Part shown: positions 36,984-45,829 of the stretch, piece by piece
Position numbering within the stretch: the first letter of the stretch is position 1
Layout of the letters: each line of letters opens with the position of its first letter
Source: Myroides guanonis
GTDB lineage: Bacteria; Bacteroidota; Bacteroidia; Flavobacteriales; Flavobacteriaceae
Length of the DNA stretch: 64,000 nucleotides
Direction of reading: 5' to 3'
Assembly (NCBI RefSeq): GCF_900114085.1
Contig: NZ_FORU01000002.1
Location: forward strand, 62,001 to 126,000
Notes under the pieces: generated by a model
The model's input: only the letters and a program-made list of their open reading frames with translations
Databases searched by the model: none
What the model was told of the DNA's origin: nothing
Position numbers and translations under genes: made by a program

Positions 36984-36991
36984 CACCTCCT
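36984..36991 (-). promoter_or_regulatory. Perfect 8-nt Shine-Dalgarno of rpsU
   Basis: AGGAGGTG on the minus strand, fully complementary to the 3' end of 16S rRNA, with an 8-nt spacer to the ATG at 36975. The other starts I inspected in this block (tuf, rplK, hpf, rpoB) have no such sequence. Confidence 0.9.
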
Positions 36992-37005
36992 CTCATTTAG
37001 TGGAG

Positions 37006-37035
37006 CAAAAGTAGTACTTTTTTTTATTAGCGCAA
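37006..37035 (-). promoter_or_regulatory. Consensus promoter of rpsU
   Basis: TTG (37035-37033), 19-nt spacer, TACTTTTG (37013-37006): an exact match to the Bacteroidota housekeeping promoter. Transcription would start about 24 nt before the ATG, so the leader contains little besides the Shine-Dalgarno. Confidence 0.8.
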
Positions 37036-37082
37036 CAACAAAAACAAGCTTTTTCAAAAATAACATTACAAATAACAAAAAA

Positions 37083-37102
37083 GCACCTGATAAATCAGGT
37101 GC
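37083..37102 (-). terminator. Terminator after acyl-CoA dehydrogenase
   Basis: GCACCTGA (37083-37090) pairs with TCAGGTGC (37095-37102) with a TAAA loop; A-run on the plus side gives a T-run on the minus strand. Confidence 0.85.
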
Positions 37103-37124
37103 CTATATTTAAGTTTAAAAGATA

Positions 37125-38267
37125 TTAATCTTTTAAAATATTTCTTGAGATAACCAATTTTTGTATTTCAGTAGTTCCTTCACCAATAGTACACAACTTA
37201 GAGTCTCTATAAAACTTCTCTACAGGGAAATCTTTTGTATACCCATAACCTCCATGTATTTGGATAGCTTCGGTAGACACCTTAACACATACTTCTGAAG
37301 CATACATTTTTGCCATTGCACCAATTTTCGTCATTGGCTTATGGTTATTCTTTAAAAATGCCGCTTTATGAAGCATCAATTCAGAAGCTTCAATCTCAGT
37401 AGCCATATCAGCTAATTTAAAAGCAATTGCTTGGAATGAACTAATTGGTTTACCAAATTGAACTCTTTCTTTCGAATATTTCAAAGCAGCTTCGTAAGCT
37501 CCCTTAGCAATTCCTAAAGATAAAGCTCCAATTGATATACGCCCTCCATCCAATATTTTCATAGCCTGAACAAAACCATCACCAACTTCACCTAAACGGT
37601 TTGCATCAGACACTCTACAATTATCAAAAATAAGTTCTGCCGTTTCAGATGCACGCATACCTAATTTATTCTCCTTTTTTCCACTAGAGAAACCAGACGT
37701 ACCTTTTTCAATTACAAATGCTGTCATTCCATGTGAATCACCTTTTTCTCCAGTTCTCACAATTACAACCGCTACATCTCCAGAAATCGCATGTGTTATA
37801 AAATTCTTAGCTCCATTCAAAATCCAATCATCTCCATCCTTAACAGCTGTCGTATTCATTCCTCCTGCATCAGAACCTGTATTGTGCTCTGTCAATCCCC
37901 AAGCTCCAATCCATTCAGCTGTTGCTAATTTAGGAATCCATCTTTTCTTTTGTTCATCATTACCGAAAGTAAGAATATGATTCGTACACAAAGAATTATG
38001 AGCCGCAACCGACAATCCAATAGATGAATCTACTTTTGATATCTCTTCTACTACCGTAATATATTCATGGTACCCTAATCCAGAACCACCTAATTCCTCA
38101 GGAACCAAAACCCCCATAAAGCCCATCTCACCTAACTTCTTAAACAATTCCACAGGGAAAATTTGCGCTTCATCCCATTCCATAATGTGTGGACGGATAT
38201 GCTGTTCTGCAAATTGTTTAATAGTTTGCGCGATCATCGCTTGCGTTTCATTATATTCAAAATTCAT
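37125..38267 (-). CDS. Acyl-CoA dehydrogenase
   Basis: A 380-residue FAD-dependent enzyme that introduces the alpha-beta double bond into an acyl-CoA. N-terminal helical, middle beta (GLTEHNTGSDAGGM, about 130-143) and C-terminal helical domains are complete. The C-terminal EGTTEIQKLVI carries the glutamate typical of the catalytic base in many family members. It is of short/branched-chain type by appearance, but the exact substrate is unknown. A TATATTTG -7 box lies 29 nt upstream inside the end of the next gene. Confidence 0.95.
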   Translation of the reverse strand: MNFEYNETQAMIAQTIKQFAEQHIRPHIMEWDEAQIFPVELFKKLGEMGFMGVLVPEELGGSGLGYHEYITVVEEISKVDSSIGLSVAAHNSLCTNHILTFGNDEQKKRWIPKLATAEWIGAWGLTEHNTGSDAGGMNTTAVKDGDDWILNGAKNFITHAISGDVAVVIVRTGEKGDSHGMTAFVIEKGTSGFSSGKKENKLGMRASETAELIFDNCRVSDANRLGEVGDGFVQAMKILDGGRISIGALSLGIAKGAYEAALKYSKERVQFGKPISSFQAIAFKLADMATEIEASELMLHKAAFLKNNHKPMTKIGAMAKMYASEVCVKVSTEAIQIHGGYGYTKDFPVEKFYRDSKLCTIGEGTTEIQKLVISRNILKD

Positions 38268-38286
38268 TGGTTGATTGTTTAAATTC

Positions 38287-39177
38287 TTAAAAATCCAAAT
38301 ATAAGTTAATTATACCTACTTTGTCAAGTGGTATATTTTTTATTTCTTTCAAGTCTTCAATAGATTTCAAATCCCCATTCATACTTCTATGCTTTATAAT
38401 ATCTAAAGCAATACCATAATTCAAATAAGGAATTAATTTCAACTCATTCCTATCTGCACGGTTAATGTAAATTATCTTCTTCAATTTAGTGTCAGCTACC
38501 ACAAAATGTTTCTCCATTTCCAAAGCTACTTCAGGTTTAATACCCCAAATAAATCCAAACTGCTCTACAGAGACAAAAGCTCCAAACTTTTCTCGCTCCT
38601 TCAAAATCCGCTCAGAAAGCACCTCTCCAATTCCTCTTACCTCCATCAACCTTTCTTTTGAAGCTTGATTTATATCAACTTTCTCAATCTCAACTTCTTT
38701 TGAACGTGCATTCCAATCTTTATTCTCCCCTTCTTTATCAACCTTCTTACGAGTGGTCCAAACTGGAAATCGAAATTTTTCTTCATATTTTAACAACCAA
38801 GCATCTGTAACCCCCGTAACACTTTGAAAATCTTTAGCACTATTTACAAACCTACCTTGCTCCCTAAACACCTTTAATCTATCGTATTCTTCAACACTCA
38901 TTTCTAAAAAATAAGCCCTTTCATCTGTAATAAAATTAGGATTAAAAACAAATTTCTTTGTCTTCTCTAATCGTTCCACAATCAAACGAATACTATCTAA
39001 CTTTAGCCCTAACTCTTTATTTTCAACAAACTTACTAGAGTCATGCATTTTGCCAAAAAAGCCACTTACAAAGAAAAGAGTCTGAGTACAAAGGATAAGA
39101 AATAACAAAACAATCAATCCCATACGCTGCGATCGACTGAAATAAATCCCATTTCTTAATCTAAAAAAAGATTTCAT
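38287..39177 (-). CDS. Membrane-anchored helix-hairpin-helix protein
   Basis: A 296-residue protein with one N-terminal membrane segment (about 21-42). Three regions look like helix-hairpin-helix (ComEA-type) units: a divergent one near 100-145, a clear one near 170-225 (VDINQASKERLMEVRGIGEVL) and a last one near 235-290 (INRADRNELKLIPYLNYGIAL). Such units bind DNA without sequence preference. ComEA proteins serve in DNA uptake, but this layout is also common in uncharacterised flavobacterial proteins and no other competence gene is near. Confidence 0.8.
   Translation of the reverse strand: MKSFFRLRNGIYFSRSQRMGLIVLLFLILCTQTLFFVSGFFGKMHDSSKFVENKELGLKLDSIRLIVERLEKTKKFVFNPNFITDERAYFLEMSVEEYDRLKVFREQGRFVNSAKDFQSVTGVTDAWLLKYEEKFRFPVWTTRKKVDKEGENKDWNARSKEVEIEKVDINQASKERLMEVRGIGEVLSERILKEREKFGAFVSVEQFGFIWGIKPEVALEMEKHFVVADTKLKKIIYINRADRNELKLIPYLNYGIALDIIKHRSMNGDLKSIEDLKEIKNIPLDKVGIINLYLDF
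38296..38327 (-). promoter_or_regulatory. Promoter of the acyl-CoA dehydrogenase gene
   Basis: TTG (38327-38325), 21-nt spacer, TATATTTG (38303-38296) on the minus strand, 29 nt before the ATG. It overlaps the 3' end of the helix-hairpin-helix gene. Confidence 0.5.
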
Positions 39178-39201
39178 ACAAGCTGATTTTTAAAAGCTCT
39201 T

Positions 39202-39423
39202 TTACAAATCAAACACGGACGATCTCTTCGTATATACCAAATCCTTTAATTTCACGATAAAAGCCAAGGTAAGATAAATAGCAAAAGCAAGTCCTAATGT
39301 AAAAAAGGATAAGTATATAAAAAACAACCTAATACTACTCACTCGCATTCCCAATCTATCTGCAAGTCGTGAAGAAACTTTAAAACCATACTTTTCAAAA
39401 AAATAACGCATTTTATTTATCAT
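39202..39423 (-). CDS. PspC-domain small membrane protein
   Basis: A 73-residue PspC-family protein: a basic N-terminal part with SSRLADRLGMRVSSIRLFFI (about 17-36) followed by one membrane segment (about 33-57). PspC proteins sense envelope stress in enterobacteria; no psp partners are present. Start could be residue 1 or the Met at residue 5. Confidence 0.75.
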   Translation of the reverse strand: MINKMRYFFEKYGFKVSSRLADRLGMRVSSIRLFFIYLSFFTLGLAFAIYLTLAFIVKLKDLVYTKRSSVFDL

Positions 39424-39452
39424 AACTCGAATTTAAAATATTTTAAAAACCA

Positions 39453-40721
39453 TTAACTATAAACTATAGACCTACCTATCAAACAATTCAAACACTGTCC
39501 TTTATTACAATAACTTTTTTTCAACTCTAACATAGCTTGACTATCTAGAGCATCTTCTATCTCAAATCCCAATTTCTTGAAATTAGAAATTATAATATTC
39601 TTCTCTGATTTTAATCCTCGAATAATAGCAAATAATTCATCTGAGAAATCACTTCTTTTTTGTTTGTGATAAACATAAAGAAAAGGAACAACTGTATTTA
39701 GCAATAAAAGATCGACAAAGCTTTTAGAAACTCTCTTTACCATCTTTTTATTCTCTTTATCAAACACATAATGAGTATCCCAATAAGACGCAGCACTTAC
39801 ATTAAACAACTCATAAAAATCATGAAGAGTTTTAGCTTCAAGCACAAGCTTCAAAACATTGCTTTTTTGATAAAACAAAGAAGCCAATTGAGACAAACGT
39901 ATCGTAGGAAAATTATCTGGGCGCAACTTATAAAATTGCACATAGTCAGCAGACAATTCTTCTAAACTATAAAGCTCTTTAAGATAGCACCATTCCTTCT
40001 TAAGTAAAGTCCCATAAACGTCTTCAACGTCTCGTTGCAATAACCCAGCCCTCCCCATTAAAATTGACTCTAAAACAACTAGATTATCCACATGCTTGTA
40101 TAACAATTTCACCGGAACTCCCTTTGCAACTCTCTCAAAAACCTCTCCATTTACATTAAGTCCAAAACCACGGGCTAAACAAATAAAAAAAACTTGTTTC
40201 CAATCATTATTCCAATGATAAAGCAACTCCAAGATCCCTTTCGATTTTTCTTCTAGACGTTCAACATAAAGGCGTTCTTTCCAATTCAATAACTTCAAAG
40301 AAGATATTTCAGGAATCTGTTGCTCACAATAAATCCATTTTCTATCTTCAAAAAGTTGAGTATAACGAATTAGCATTCCATCATCAATATAGTCCTTCAA
40401 CACAAATACGGGTATTATAGACCCATCTCCTCTTAAAACAGGTAAATCAGATTCCCAAACCACATGCAAGATAACATTATCATATCTACTATCCACTTCA
40501 TGACCATGTGCATACCAATCAGAAGCTTTCTTGTGAATCTCTACATTACCAGCCCATTCTTGTCCATCAATAAAAAGACGAGCGTTAAAAAAATCAGGGC
40601 CAGCTTGTTCTAGATAACGACCAGAACTAACGACAACTAACTCCTTTCCTTCTTCAGTAAATAAGGCTTTAGTATTGAAAACTTGTGATTTCCAAACATG
40701 ATGTAATAACACTTCTTTCAT
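39453..40721 (-). CDS. DUF2851 family protein
   Basis: A 422-residue cytosolic protein of the Bacteroidota family DUF2851, recognised by the start MKEVLLHHVWKSQVF and by WAGNVEIHKKASDWYAHGHEVD. The conserved N-terminal block has a nuclease-like look (E-x-H, D-Y/N-V-I-L-H-V-V-W pattern), but no catalytic role is established. The start is the ATG at 40721; the frame extends to a TTG three codons upstream. A C-terminal cysteine cluster (CNKGQCLNCLIGR) could bind metal. Confidence 0.85.
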   Translation of the reverse strand: MKEVLLHHVWKSQVFNTKALFTEEGKELVVVSSGRYLEQAGPDFFNARLFIDGQEWAGNVEIHKKASDWYAHGHEVDSRYDNVILHVVWESDLPVLRGDGSIIPVFVLKDYIDDGMLIRYTQLFEDRKWIYCEQQIPEISSLKLLNWKERLYVERLEEKSKGILELLYHWNNDWKQVFFICLARGFGLNVNGEVFERVAKGVPVKLLYKHVDNLVVLESILMGRAGLLQRDVEDVYGTLLKKEWCYLKELYSLEELSADYVQFYKLRPDNFPTIRLSQLASLFYQKSNVLKLVLEAKTLHDFYELFNVSAASYWDTHYVFDKENKKMVKRVSKSFVDLLLLNTVVPFLYVYHKQKRSDFSDELFAIIRGLKSEKNIIISNFKKLGFEIEDALDSQAMLELKKSYCNKGQCLNCLIGRSIVYS

Positions 40722-40814
40722 CCCAAACAATTTGAATATCTTAAAAGTAAGAAAAACAAATCACTTGTACAACAACCATTTACATCCCTATAAAACAATG
40801 CATTATAATTAAAA

Positions 40815-40840
40815 AAAGCGTATCATTAAAGATACGCTTT
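40815..40840 (-). terminator. Terminator after the CBS-like gene
   Basis: A 10-bp stem (40815-40824 with 40831-40840), 6-nt loop, T-run on the minus strand. Confidence 0.9.
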
Positions 40841-40872
40841 CAATTATTATTATAAATCGAGTCTAAAAAAAC

Positions 40873-42231
40873 CTAAATTGAATTAAGTAAATCCGCTCTT
40901 GTAATTACTTGATATTTCTTGTCACCGTCACAAAGCACCAACAAAGCACCCTCATTCTCTAACATGTCAGAAACTTCAACCAAACTAGCATCAGCATCAA
41001 TTACCCTAAAAGGAATAGACATAATTTCTTTGATAGCAACATCTTCCATATTACTCGAAATTCTATAGCGCTCTAATAAATCATCCTGACTTACAGATCC
41101 AACTATTTCATTTGAATCCAAGACAGGAAGCTCTGTAAGCTGATTTTTTTTCATTCTATAAAGAGCATGAGAAACTAGCTCTTCCGTACGAACAAACACC
41201 AACGGCTTATCTATTTTATAACGAACCAAATCTAAAGCTGTTGCAAATTCCTCTTTTAAATAACCTTGTTCACGCATCCAATCATCGTTAAACATTTTTC
41301 CGACATAACGACTTCCACTGTCGTGAAATAACACAACAACAACATCTTCGGGTTTAAAATGTTTTTTCAACTGCAATAAACCTTTGATTGCAGAACCTGC
41401 TGAATTACCAACAAAGATTCCTTCCTCTAAAGCAATCTTACGCGTATAAATTGCAGCATCTTTATCTGTAACCTTCGTAAATCCATCAATTAAAGAAAAA
41501 TCAACATTCTTTGGCAATATATCTTCACCAATTCCTTCAGTTACATATGAATAAATCTCATTATCATCAAAAACACCCGTTTCGTGATACTTTTTAAATA
41601 CTGAACCATAGGTATCTATTCCCCATATTTTAATAGCTGGATTCTTTTCTTTTAAGAACTTTGCAACTCCAGATATAGTACCTCCAGTTCCAACACCAAC
41701 CACAAAATGCGTTATTTTACCATCTGTCTGCTCCCAGATTTCAGGACCTGTCTGCTCATAATGAGACAAAGCATTTGAAGGATTATCATATTGATTCACA
41801 TACCAAGAATTTGGAGTTTCAGAAGCCAAACGCTTAGACACAGAATAATAAGAACGAGGGTCTTCTGGCTCTACATCAGTTGGACAAACAACAACCTCTG
41901 CTCCGACAGCACGTAAAATATCCATCTTCTCCTTTGATTGCTTATCAGATATAACGCAGATCAACTTATATCCTTTCACTATAGCCGCCAAAGCTAATCC
42001 CATCCCAGTATTACCCGAAGTTCCTTCTATAATAGTTCCTCCTGGTTTTAAACGACCATCTGCCTCAGCATCTTCCACCATCTTAACTGCCATTCTATCC
42101 TTAACAGAATTTCCTGGATTAAAAGTCTCTACTTTAGCCAACACCAAAGCATCTACACCTTCAGTAACCTTATTTAATTTCACTAATGGTGTATTACCAA
42201 TAGTTTCCAAAATGTTTTGTGCGTATTTCAT
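40873..42231 (-). CDS. Cystathionine beta-synthase / cysteine synthase-like enzyme with CBS domains
   Basis: A 452-residue PLP enzyme of fold type II. PLP lysine is Lys44 in NPGNSVKDR, and the phosphate loop GTGGT is near residues 182-186. Two C-terminal CBS domains (about 340-395 and 400-452) follow. This domain order matches cystathionine beta-synthase (serine plus homocysteine), without the N-terminal haem region of the animal enzyme. Cysteine synthase activity cannot be excluded. CBS domains usually bind adenosyl ligands, giving allosteric control by S-adenosylmethionine in some homologues. Confidence 0.9.
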   Translation of the reverse strand: MKYAQNILETIGNTPLVKLNKVTEGVDALVLAKVETFNPGNSVKDRMAVKMVEDAEADGRLKPGGTIIEGTSGNTGMGLALAAIVKGYKLICVISDKQSKEKMDILRAVGAEVVVCPTDVEPEDPRSYYSVSKRLASETPNSWYVNQYDNPSNALSHYEQTGPEIWEQTDGKITHFVVGVGTGGTISGVAKFLKEKNPAIKIWGIDTYGSVFKKYHETGVFDDNEIYSYVTEGIGEDILPKNVDFSLIDGFTKVTDKDAAIYTRKIALEEGIFVGNSAGSAIKGLLQLKKHFKPEDVVVVLFHDSGSRYVGKMFNDDWMREQGYLKEEFATALDLVRYKIDKPLVFVRTEELVSHALYRMKKNQLTELPVLDSNEIVGSVSQDDLLERYRISSNMEDVAIKEIMSIPFRVIDADASLVEVSDMLENEGALLVLCDGDKKYQVITRADLLNSI

Positions 42232-42299
42232 TTAAAAAAATTTAAACCCCAATGGGGTATATATAAACAGATTTAATGATTCTAAGAATATTAAAATCA

Positions 42300-44330
42300 C
42301 TAACTGAAAAAATTCCAAATCAACCCAAAACGGAAAGTAAAATCACGATATGGATAACTAGGAGCTGAATAAAAATTATAACCTGTCATACTTGAGTTAA
42401 AATGCTCCATCGTAATATAAATCTGAGCTGTTCTCACTTTCATATTAATAAAGAAATCAAACACTGGGTATCCACCAATTTTCATTTGATCCTGCACATA
42501 AAAATCCCCTATTAAAGGATTATAACCGTTAGCATAGTACTTTGAAAAATAACTAAAAGTCACCCCCGTTTGAAAATGCAATGCCTTATCAAAAAACGCA
42601 TCCGTGTAATACAGCGTATTTCTAGTTAAGAACTGCGGAACGTTTAAGACATTTTCTGATTGCTCTGCGTTCTGATATAACACCGTATTATCTAAAGCAA
42701 ACCTACCCACCTTAAATTCCTTTTGTAGCTGTAACGACAAATAGTTTATAGTTCCACTAAACTGTTTCGGTGTAGTCACTAACTGAATTGGCAATCCAAA
42801 TTCATTCAGCAACTTTCTGTCATTCGAAAAATACAACTTATCATCTATAATGCTGTAATTACCACTAAGAGTCACCCATGGAGTTTCCATAGAAACATCA
42901 AAGGAATTGTATTTCTCGTTTTTAAAATCATTATACCAATTGTAATATACATAATCACTCTGGTATAACTGATAATTCAGGTCTGCCATTTTATTCAATT
43001 TCTGATAACCAAAGTTAACAGAGACCTCCTCATTCCAATCGTATCGCAACGACCCTTCTAAATTACTAGTTTGATCATCACCCAAAGAAGTAGACAATAA
43101 AAGATTAGCCCTCCACTTATCTTTTCTATACAAATACTTACCTCCTAGAAGCGCTATATCTTTAGTAATTTGATTGGGAATTATACTTTGTTCAGCACCA
43201 TTTCCACCACTCGAAACAGTCAAGCTATTATAGCGATAATCATACTTTAGCAAATCGGTAAAAAACTCAAACCTACCCAACAAATCAGACTGGAAAGCTG
43301 CACCAAATTTGTTCGATAGCTGATAATACCTTGTCTTATTATCTATTTTATCCTGATAAGCACTTCCAAAACGGAGTATTGTATCATTCTGAACATTAAT
43401 ATTTAATTGCGAAAAATTAAAACGCTTATCCTCATACACAAATTCATGTGTCAATAACAAACCATTCTTAGTCGCTTTATTTAATTGATATTGATGATTC
43501 AAAAAGAATCGTTTACCCTTTAACAGCGTTTCAGCATCTTTAAAATACACATCCAATCGCTCTCTTTTATTATAAGGACTTACGCTACTCTCAAAAAGAT
43601 CTAGATCGCGAATCCCACCATTCTCTTGATTTAAAATATCCTGAGCAGCAAAATGAGTTCGCATCAGATATCTCTTATTAGGAGAAGAATAACTAGCACC
43701 CATTCTAAAATTTCCAGAAGAAGACAATTGATTCATATATTTCCCCAACGACCTCAATCCCTTGTAACCAATAAAGAAATTCAACTCCTTACTTGTATTA
43801 AGAGTAACAAAAGCATCTAAGTTTTGCCCTTGTTTCATAACAGATCTATAGTAAAGTTCGGTATAGGGAGTAGGAGCAGAATAATAATCAACATCCTCCT
43901 TTTCTAAATAAGCCGTATGTTTAGCAGAGAAACCAAATTCAGGAAACACACTAGGTTTCTTAATATTATACTTAAGCACATTATAAGTCTGTCCCTCATT
44001 AGCAAAAGGCAACAAACCGAAATTATCTTTTCTCAGATAATTAAAACGATAATATTTCTTAATACTCAAAGCAGTATCTACTGCAATCGTATCGTTTAAC
44101 AAAGTAATTATTTTATAATCCTTGATGGGAGCAATAGAATCTTTACCTGTAGATTTTGTACTTCGTTCTTGATCTCTATTTTGAGGATCAAATCCATTTT
44201 GGTCAAAACCGTTCTGATTTCCAATAGTACCTCTATTTCCAATAGTACCTGACATAGGCTGTAATTTCCCAACCTGCGCCTCCACAGAAAAGAACATACA
44301 AAGAAAAACAACCGCAAAAAACTTCTGCAT
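42300..44330 (-). CDS. Putative outer-membrane porin, Porin_10 type
   Basis: A 676-residue outer-membrane beta-barrel protein. It has a signal peptide (about 1-18, ending VEAQ), a short Asn/Gly/Gln-rich tract (about 27-55 with repeated IGNRG/QNGFD units) and then a long series of amphipathic strands ending in phenylalanine-rich WNFFS, as in outer-membrane barrels. It fits the Bacteroidota putative-porin family (Porin_10). The channel substrate is unknown. A TAACTTTG -7 box lies 17 nt upstream. Confidence 0.75.
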   Translation of the reverse strand: MQKFFAVVFLCMFFSVEAQVGKLQPMSGTIGNRGTIGNQNGFDQNGFDPQNRDQERSTKSTGKDSIAPIKDYKIITLLNDTIAVDTALSIKKYYRFNYLRKDNFGLLPFANEGQTYNVLKYNIKKPSVFPEFGFSAKHTAYLEKEDVDYYSAPTPYTELYYRSVMKQGQNLDAFVTLNTSKELNFFIGYKGLRSLGKYMNQLSSSGNFRMGASYSSPNKRYLMRTHFAAQDILNQENGGIRDLDLFESSVSPYNKRERLDVYFKDAETLLKGKRFFLNHQYQLNKATKNGLLLTHEFVYEDKRFNFSQLNINVQNDTILRFGSAYQDKIDNKTRYYQLSNKFGAAFQSDLLGRFEFFTDLLKYDYRYNSLTVSSGGNGAEQSIIPNQITKDIALLGGKYLYRKDKWRANLLLSTSLGDDQTSNLEGSLRYDWNEEVSVNFGYQKLNKMADLNYQLYQSDYVYYNWYNDFKNEKYNSFDVSMETPWVTLSGNYSIIDDKLYFSNDRKLLNEFGLPIQLVTTPKQFSGTINYLSLQLQKEFKVGRFALDNTVLYQNAEQSENVLNVPQFLTRNTLYYTDAFFDKALHFQTGVTFSYFSKYYANGYNPLIGDFYVQDQMKIGGYPVFDFFINMKVRTAQIYITMEHFNSSMTGYNFYSAPSYPYRDFTFRFGLIWNFFS

Positions 44331-44346
44331 AAAAATGGAATTTAAG

Positions 44347-44354
44347 CAAAGTTA
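44347..44354 (-). promoter_or_regulatory. -7 box (TAACTTTG) of the porin gene
   Basis: TAnnTTTG match on the minus strand 16 nt before the ATG; no -33 element at the usual spacing. Confidence 0.45.
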
Positions 44355-44378
44355 CTTTTATTTTTTAATTAAATAAAA

Positions 44379-44400
44379 AAAACCACCCGAAGGTGGTTTT
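44379..44400 (-). terminator. Terminator after susD copy 1
   Basis: AAAACCACC/GGTGGTTTT stem with a UUCG-type tetraloop on the minus strand. The same stem and loop occur after the second susD-like gene at 49623-49646. Confidence 0.9.
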
Positions 44401-44420
44401 CAATATTTAAAACTTCAAAA

Positions 44421-45824
44421 CTAATACCCAGCATTTTGAGGAATTCTAGTTACATTAATTTCAGATTGAGGAATAGGGAAAGCTAACCTTGTATCACCAT
44501 ACAAAACATCCGCGTCAATCATTGGGCTTGCAGGAACATCCATTTTCAGACGCATTAAATCATCGAATCTAAATCCTTCAAACATTAATTCCTTTCTTCT
44601 CTCTAACAATATATCATCTAGAGTTACTGAGGTGTAAGGTTCTAGACCTCTATTCACAGCTAATCCATTTAAATAGCCTAATGCTGTTGCATCTAAAGCC
44701 CCGTCAATTCTAAATACAGCTTCGACATAATTCAATAAGATTTCTTCATATCTCATCATTTTTATATTATCATCCATTTTCCTGTATTTTCCAATATTTC
44801 TAAAATCTTCGTAATCATCGTACCCTATCATATTTTTACCACCTCTAATATCTAAACTATCATTATCTGTGTAAAGGTCAAGAATTCCCTCATTAGCTAA
44901 TACATCTCCATATCCATCTCCGGAATAGATATAATATAAAGATTCCGTAGATTGATTTTGCGTACCATATTGAATAAGTTCAAAAATCGAATTAGGTTGT
45001 GGATCCAAAGATGAAAAAGACTGATAAAAATTAGCAATTGGCACAACATTACCATCCATTTCTAATGCTTCTTCAGCAGCGCTTCTTACAAGAGTAATAT
45101 CTTGTGGAAACCATCCTGAAAAATACAAAGCCATTCTCGACTTCATTCCTAAAGCACTTTGCAAGTTGATTCTAGCTGAACTAAGTTCTCCCGTACCAGC
45201 TCTTAATAATTCAACTGCCTTATCAATATCTGCCATAATAGCATCATGATTTTCCTTTACTGTCTTACGCTGCGACTTTGCTATGTCTACTGTTGCAAAT
45301 TCTGTCATATAAGGCACTCCCAATGCATCTACCCCTCCATTATTCACATAGTGCTGTCCATACAACTTCAATAAATCAAAATGACCAAGAGCTCGCAATG
45401 CGTATGCCTCTCCTAAATTCTGATTTATTTCGGCTTCATCTCCCTCAATATCCTTTGCGTTAATTGCCAAATTCACTGAGTTAATCAGTTTATAAATTTG
45501 TCGCCAAGTATTTGTTGGATAAACCTGAGTAGGTGTCAATACAAACTCCGTAACATTCAAGAAACGATTTGAATAACCAACGGAATAAGCATTATCAGAT
45601 CTTACCTCATTGTAAATGATATACTCTTTACCATAGTAAGTATAGTATGCCATCGTATTATAAGCTCCGGTGGTAATCAATCTCAAATCAGACGCTGTCT
45701 TAATCGGATTTTTCTCATTATCCCTATCTACATCTAGAGTTGGATCTAAAGCATCTTTAGAACATGAGACAAATGAAGTGCTCAAAATCGCTAAAGACAA
45801 AACTGTATATATTATCTTTCTCAT
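44421..45824 (-). CDS. SusD/RagB-family nutrient-binding lipoprotein, pair 1
   Basis: A 467-residue lipoprotein with Cys21 followed by Ser-Lys-Asp, consistent with surface export. SusD/RagB fold: N-terminal helical TPR-like part and a C-terminal LLERRKELMFEGFRFDDLMRL block near residues 400-420. It caps the SusC channel encoded 5 bp upstream and binds substrate. There is no glycoside hydrolase nearby to suggest a polysaccharide, so the substrate is open. Confidence 0.93.
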   Translation of the reverse strand: MRKIIYTVLSLAILSTSFVSCSKDALDPTLDVDRDNEKNPIKTASDLRLITTGAYNTMAYYTYYGKEYIIYNEVRSDNAYSVGYSNRFLNVTEFVLTPTQVYPTNTWRQIYKLINSVNLAINAKDIEGDEAEINQNLGEAYALRALGHFDLLKLYGQHYVNNGGVDALGVPYMTEFATVDIAKSQRKTVKENHDAIMADIDKAVELLRAGTGELSSARINLQSALGMKSRMALYFSGWFPQDITLVRSAAEEALEMDGNVVPIANFYQSFSSLDPQPNSIFELIQYGTQNQSTESLYYIYSGDGYGDVLANEGILDLYTDNDSLDIRGGKNMIGYDDYEDFRNIGKYRKMDDNIKMMRYEEILLNYVEAVFRIDGALDATALGYLNGLAVNRGLEPYTSVTLDDILLERRKELMFEGFRFDDLMRLKMDVPASPMIDADVLYGDTRLAFPIPQSEINVTRIPQNAGY

Positions 45825-45829
45825 AACTC

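Noticed and set aside
38287..39177. Competence gene comEA
   Set aside because: It has helix-hairpin-helix units and a membrane anchor, but three divergent units and no competence neighbours, so only a general label is justified.
42232..42299. CCCC-AAT-GGGG hairpin upstream of the CBS-like gene as a riboswitch or terminator
   Set aside because: The stem is only 5 bp without a T-run and with nothing else structured around it.
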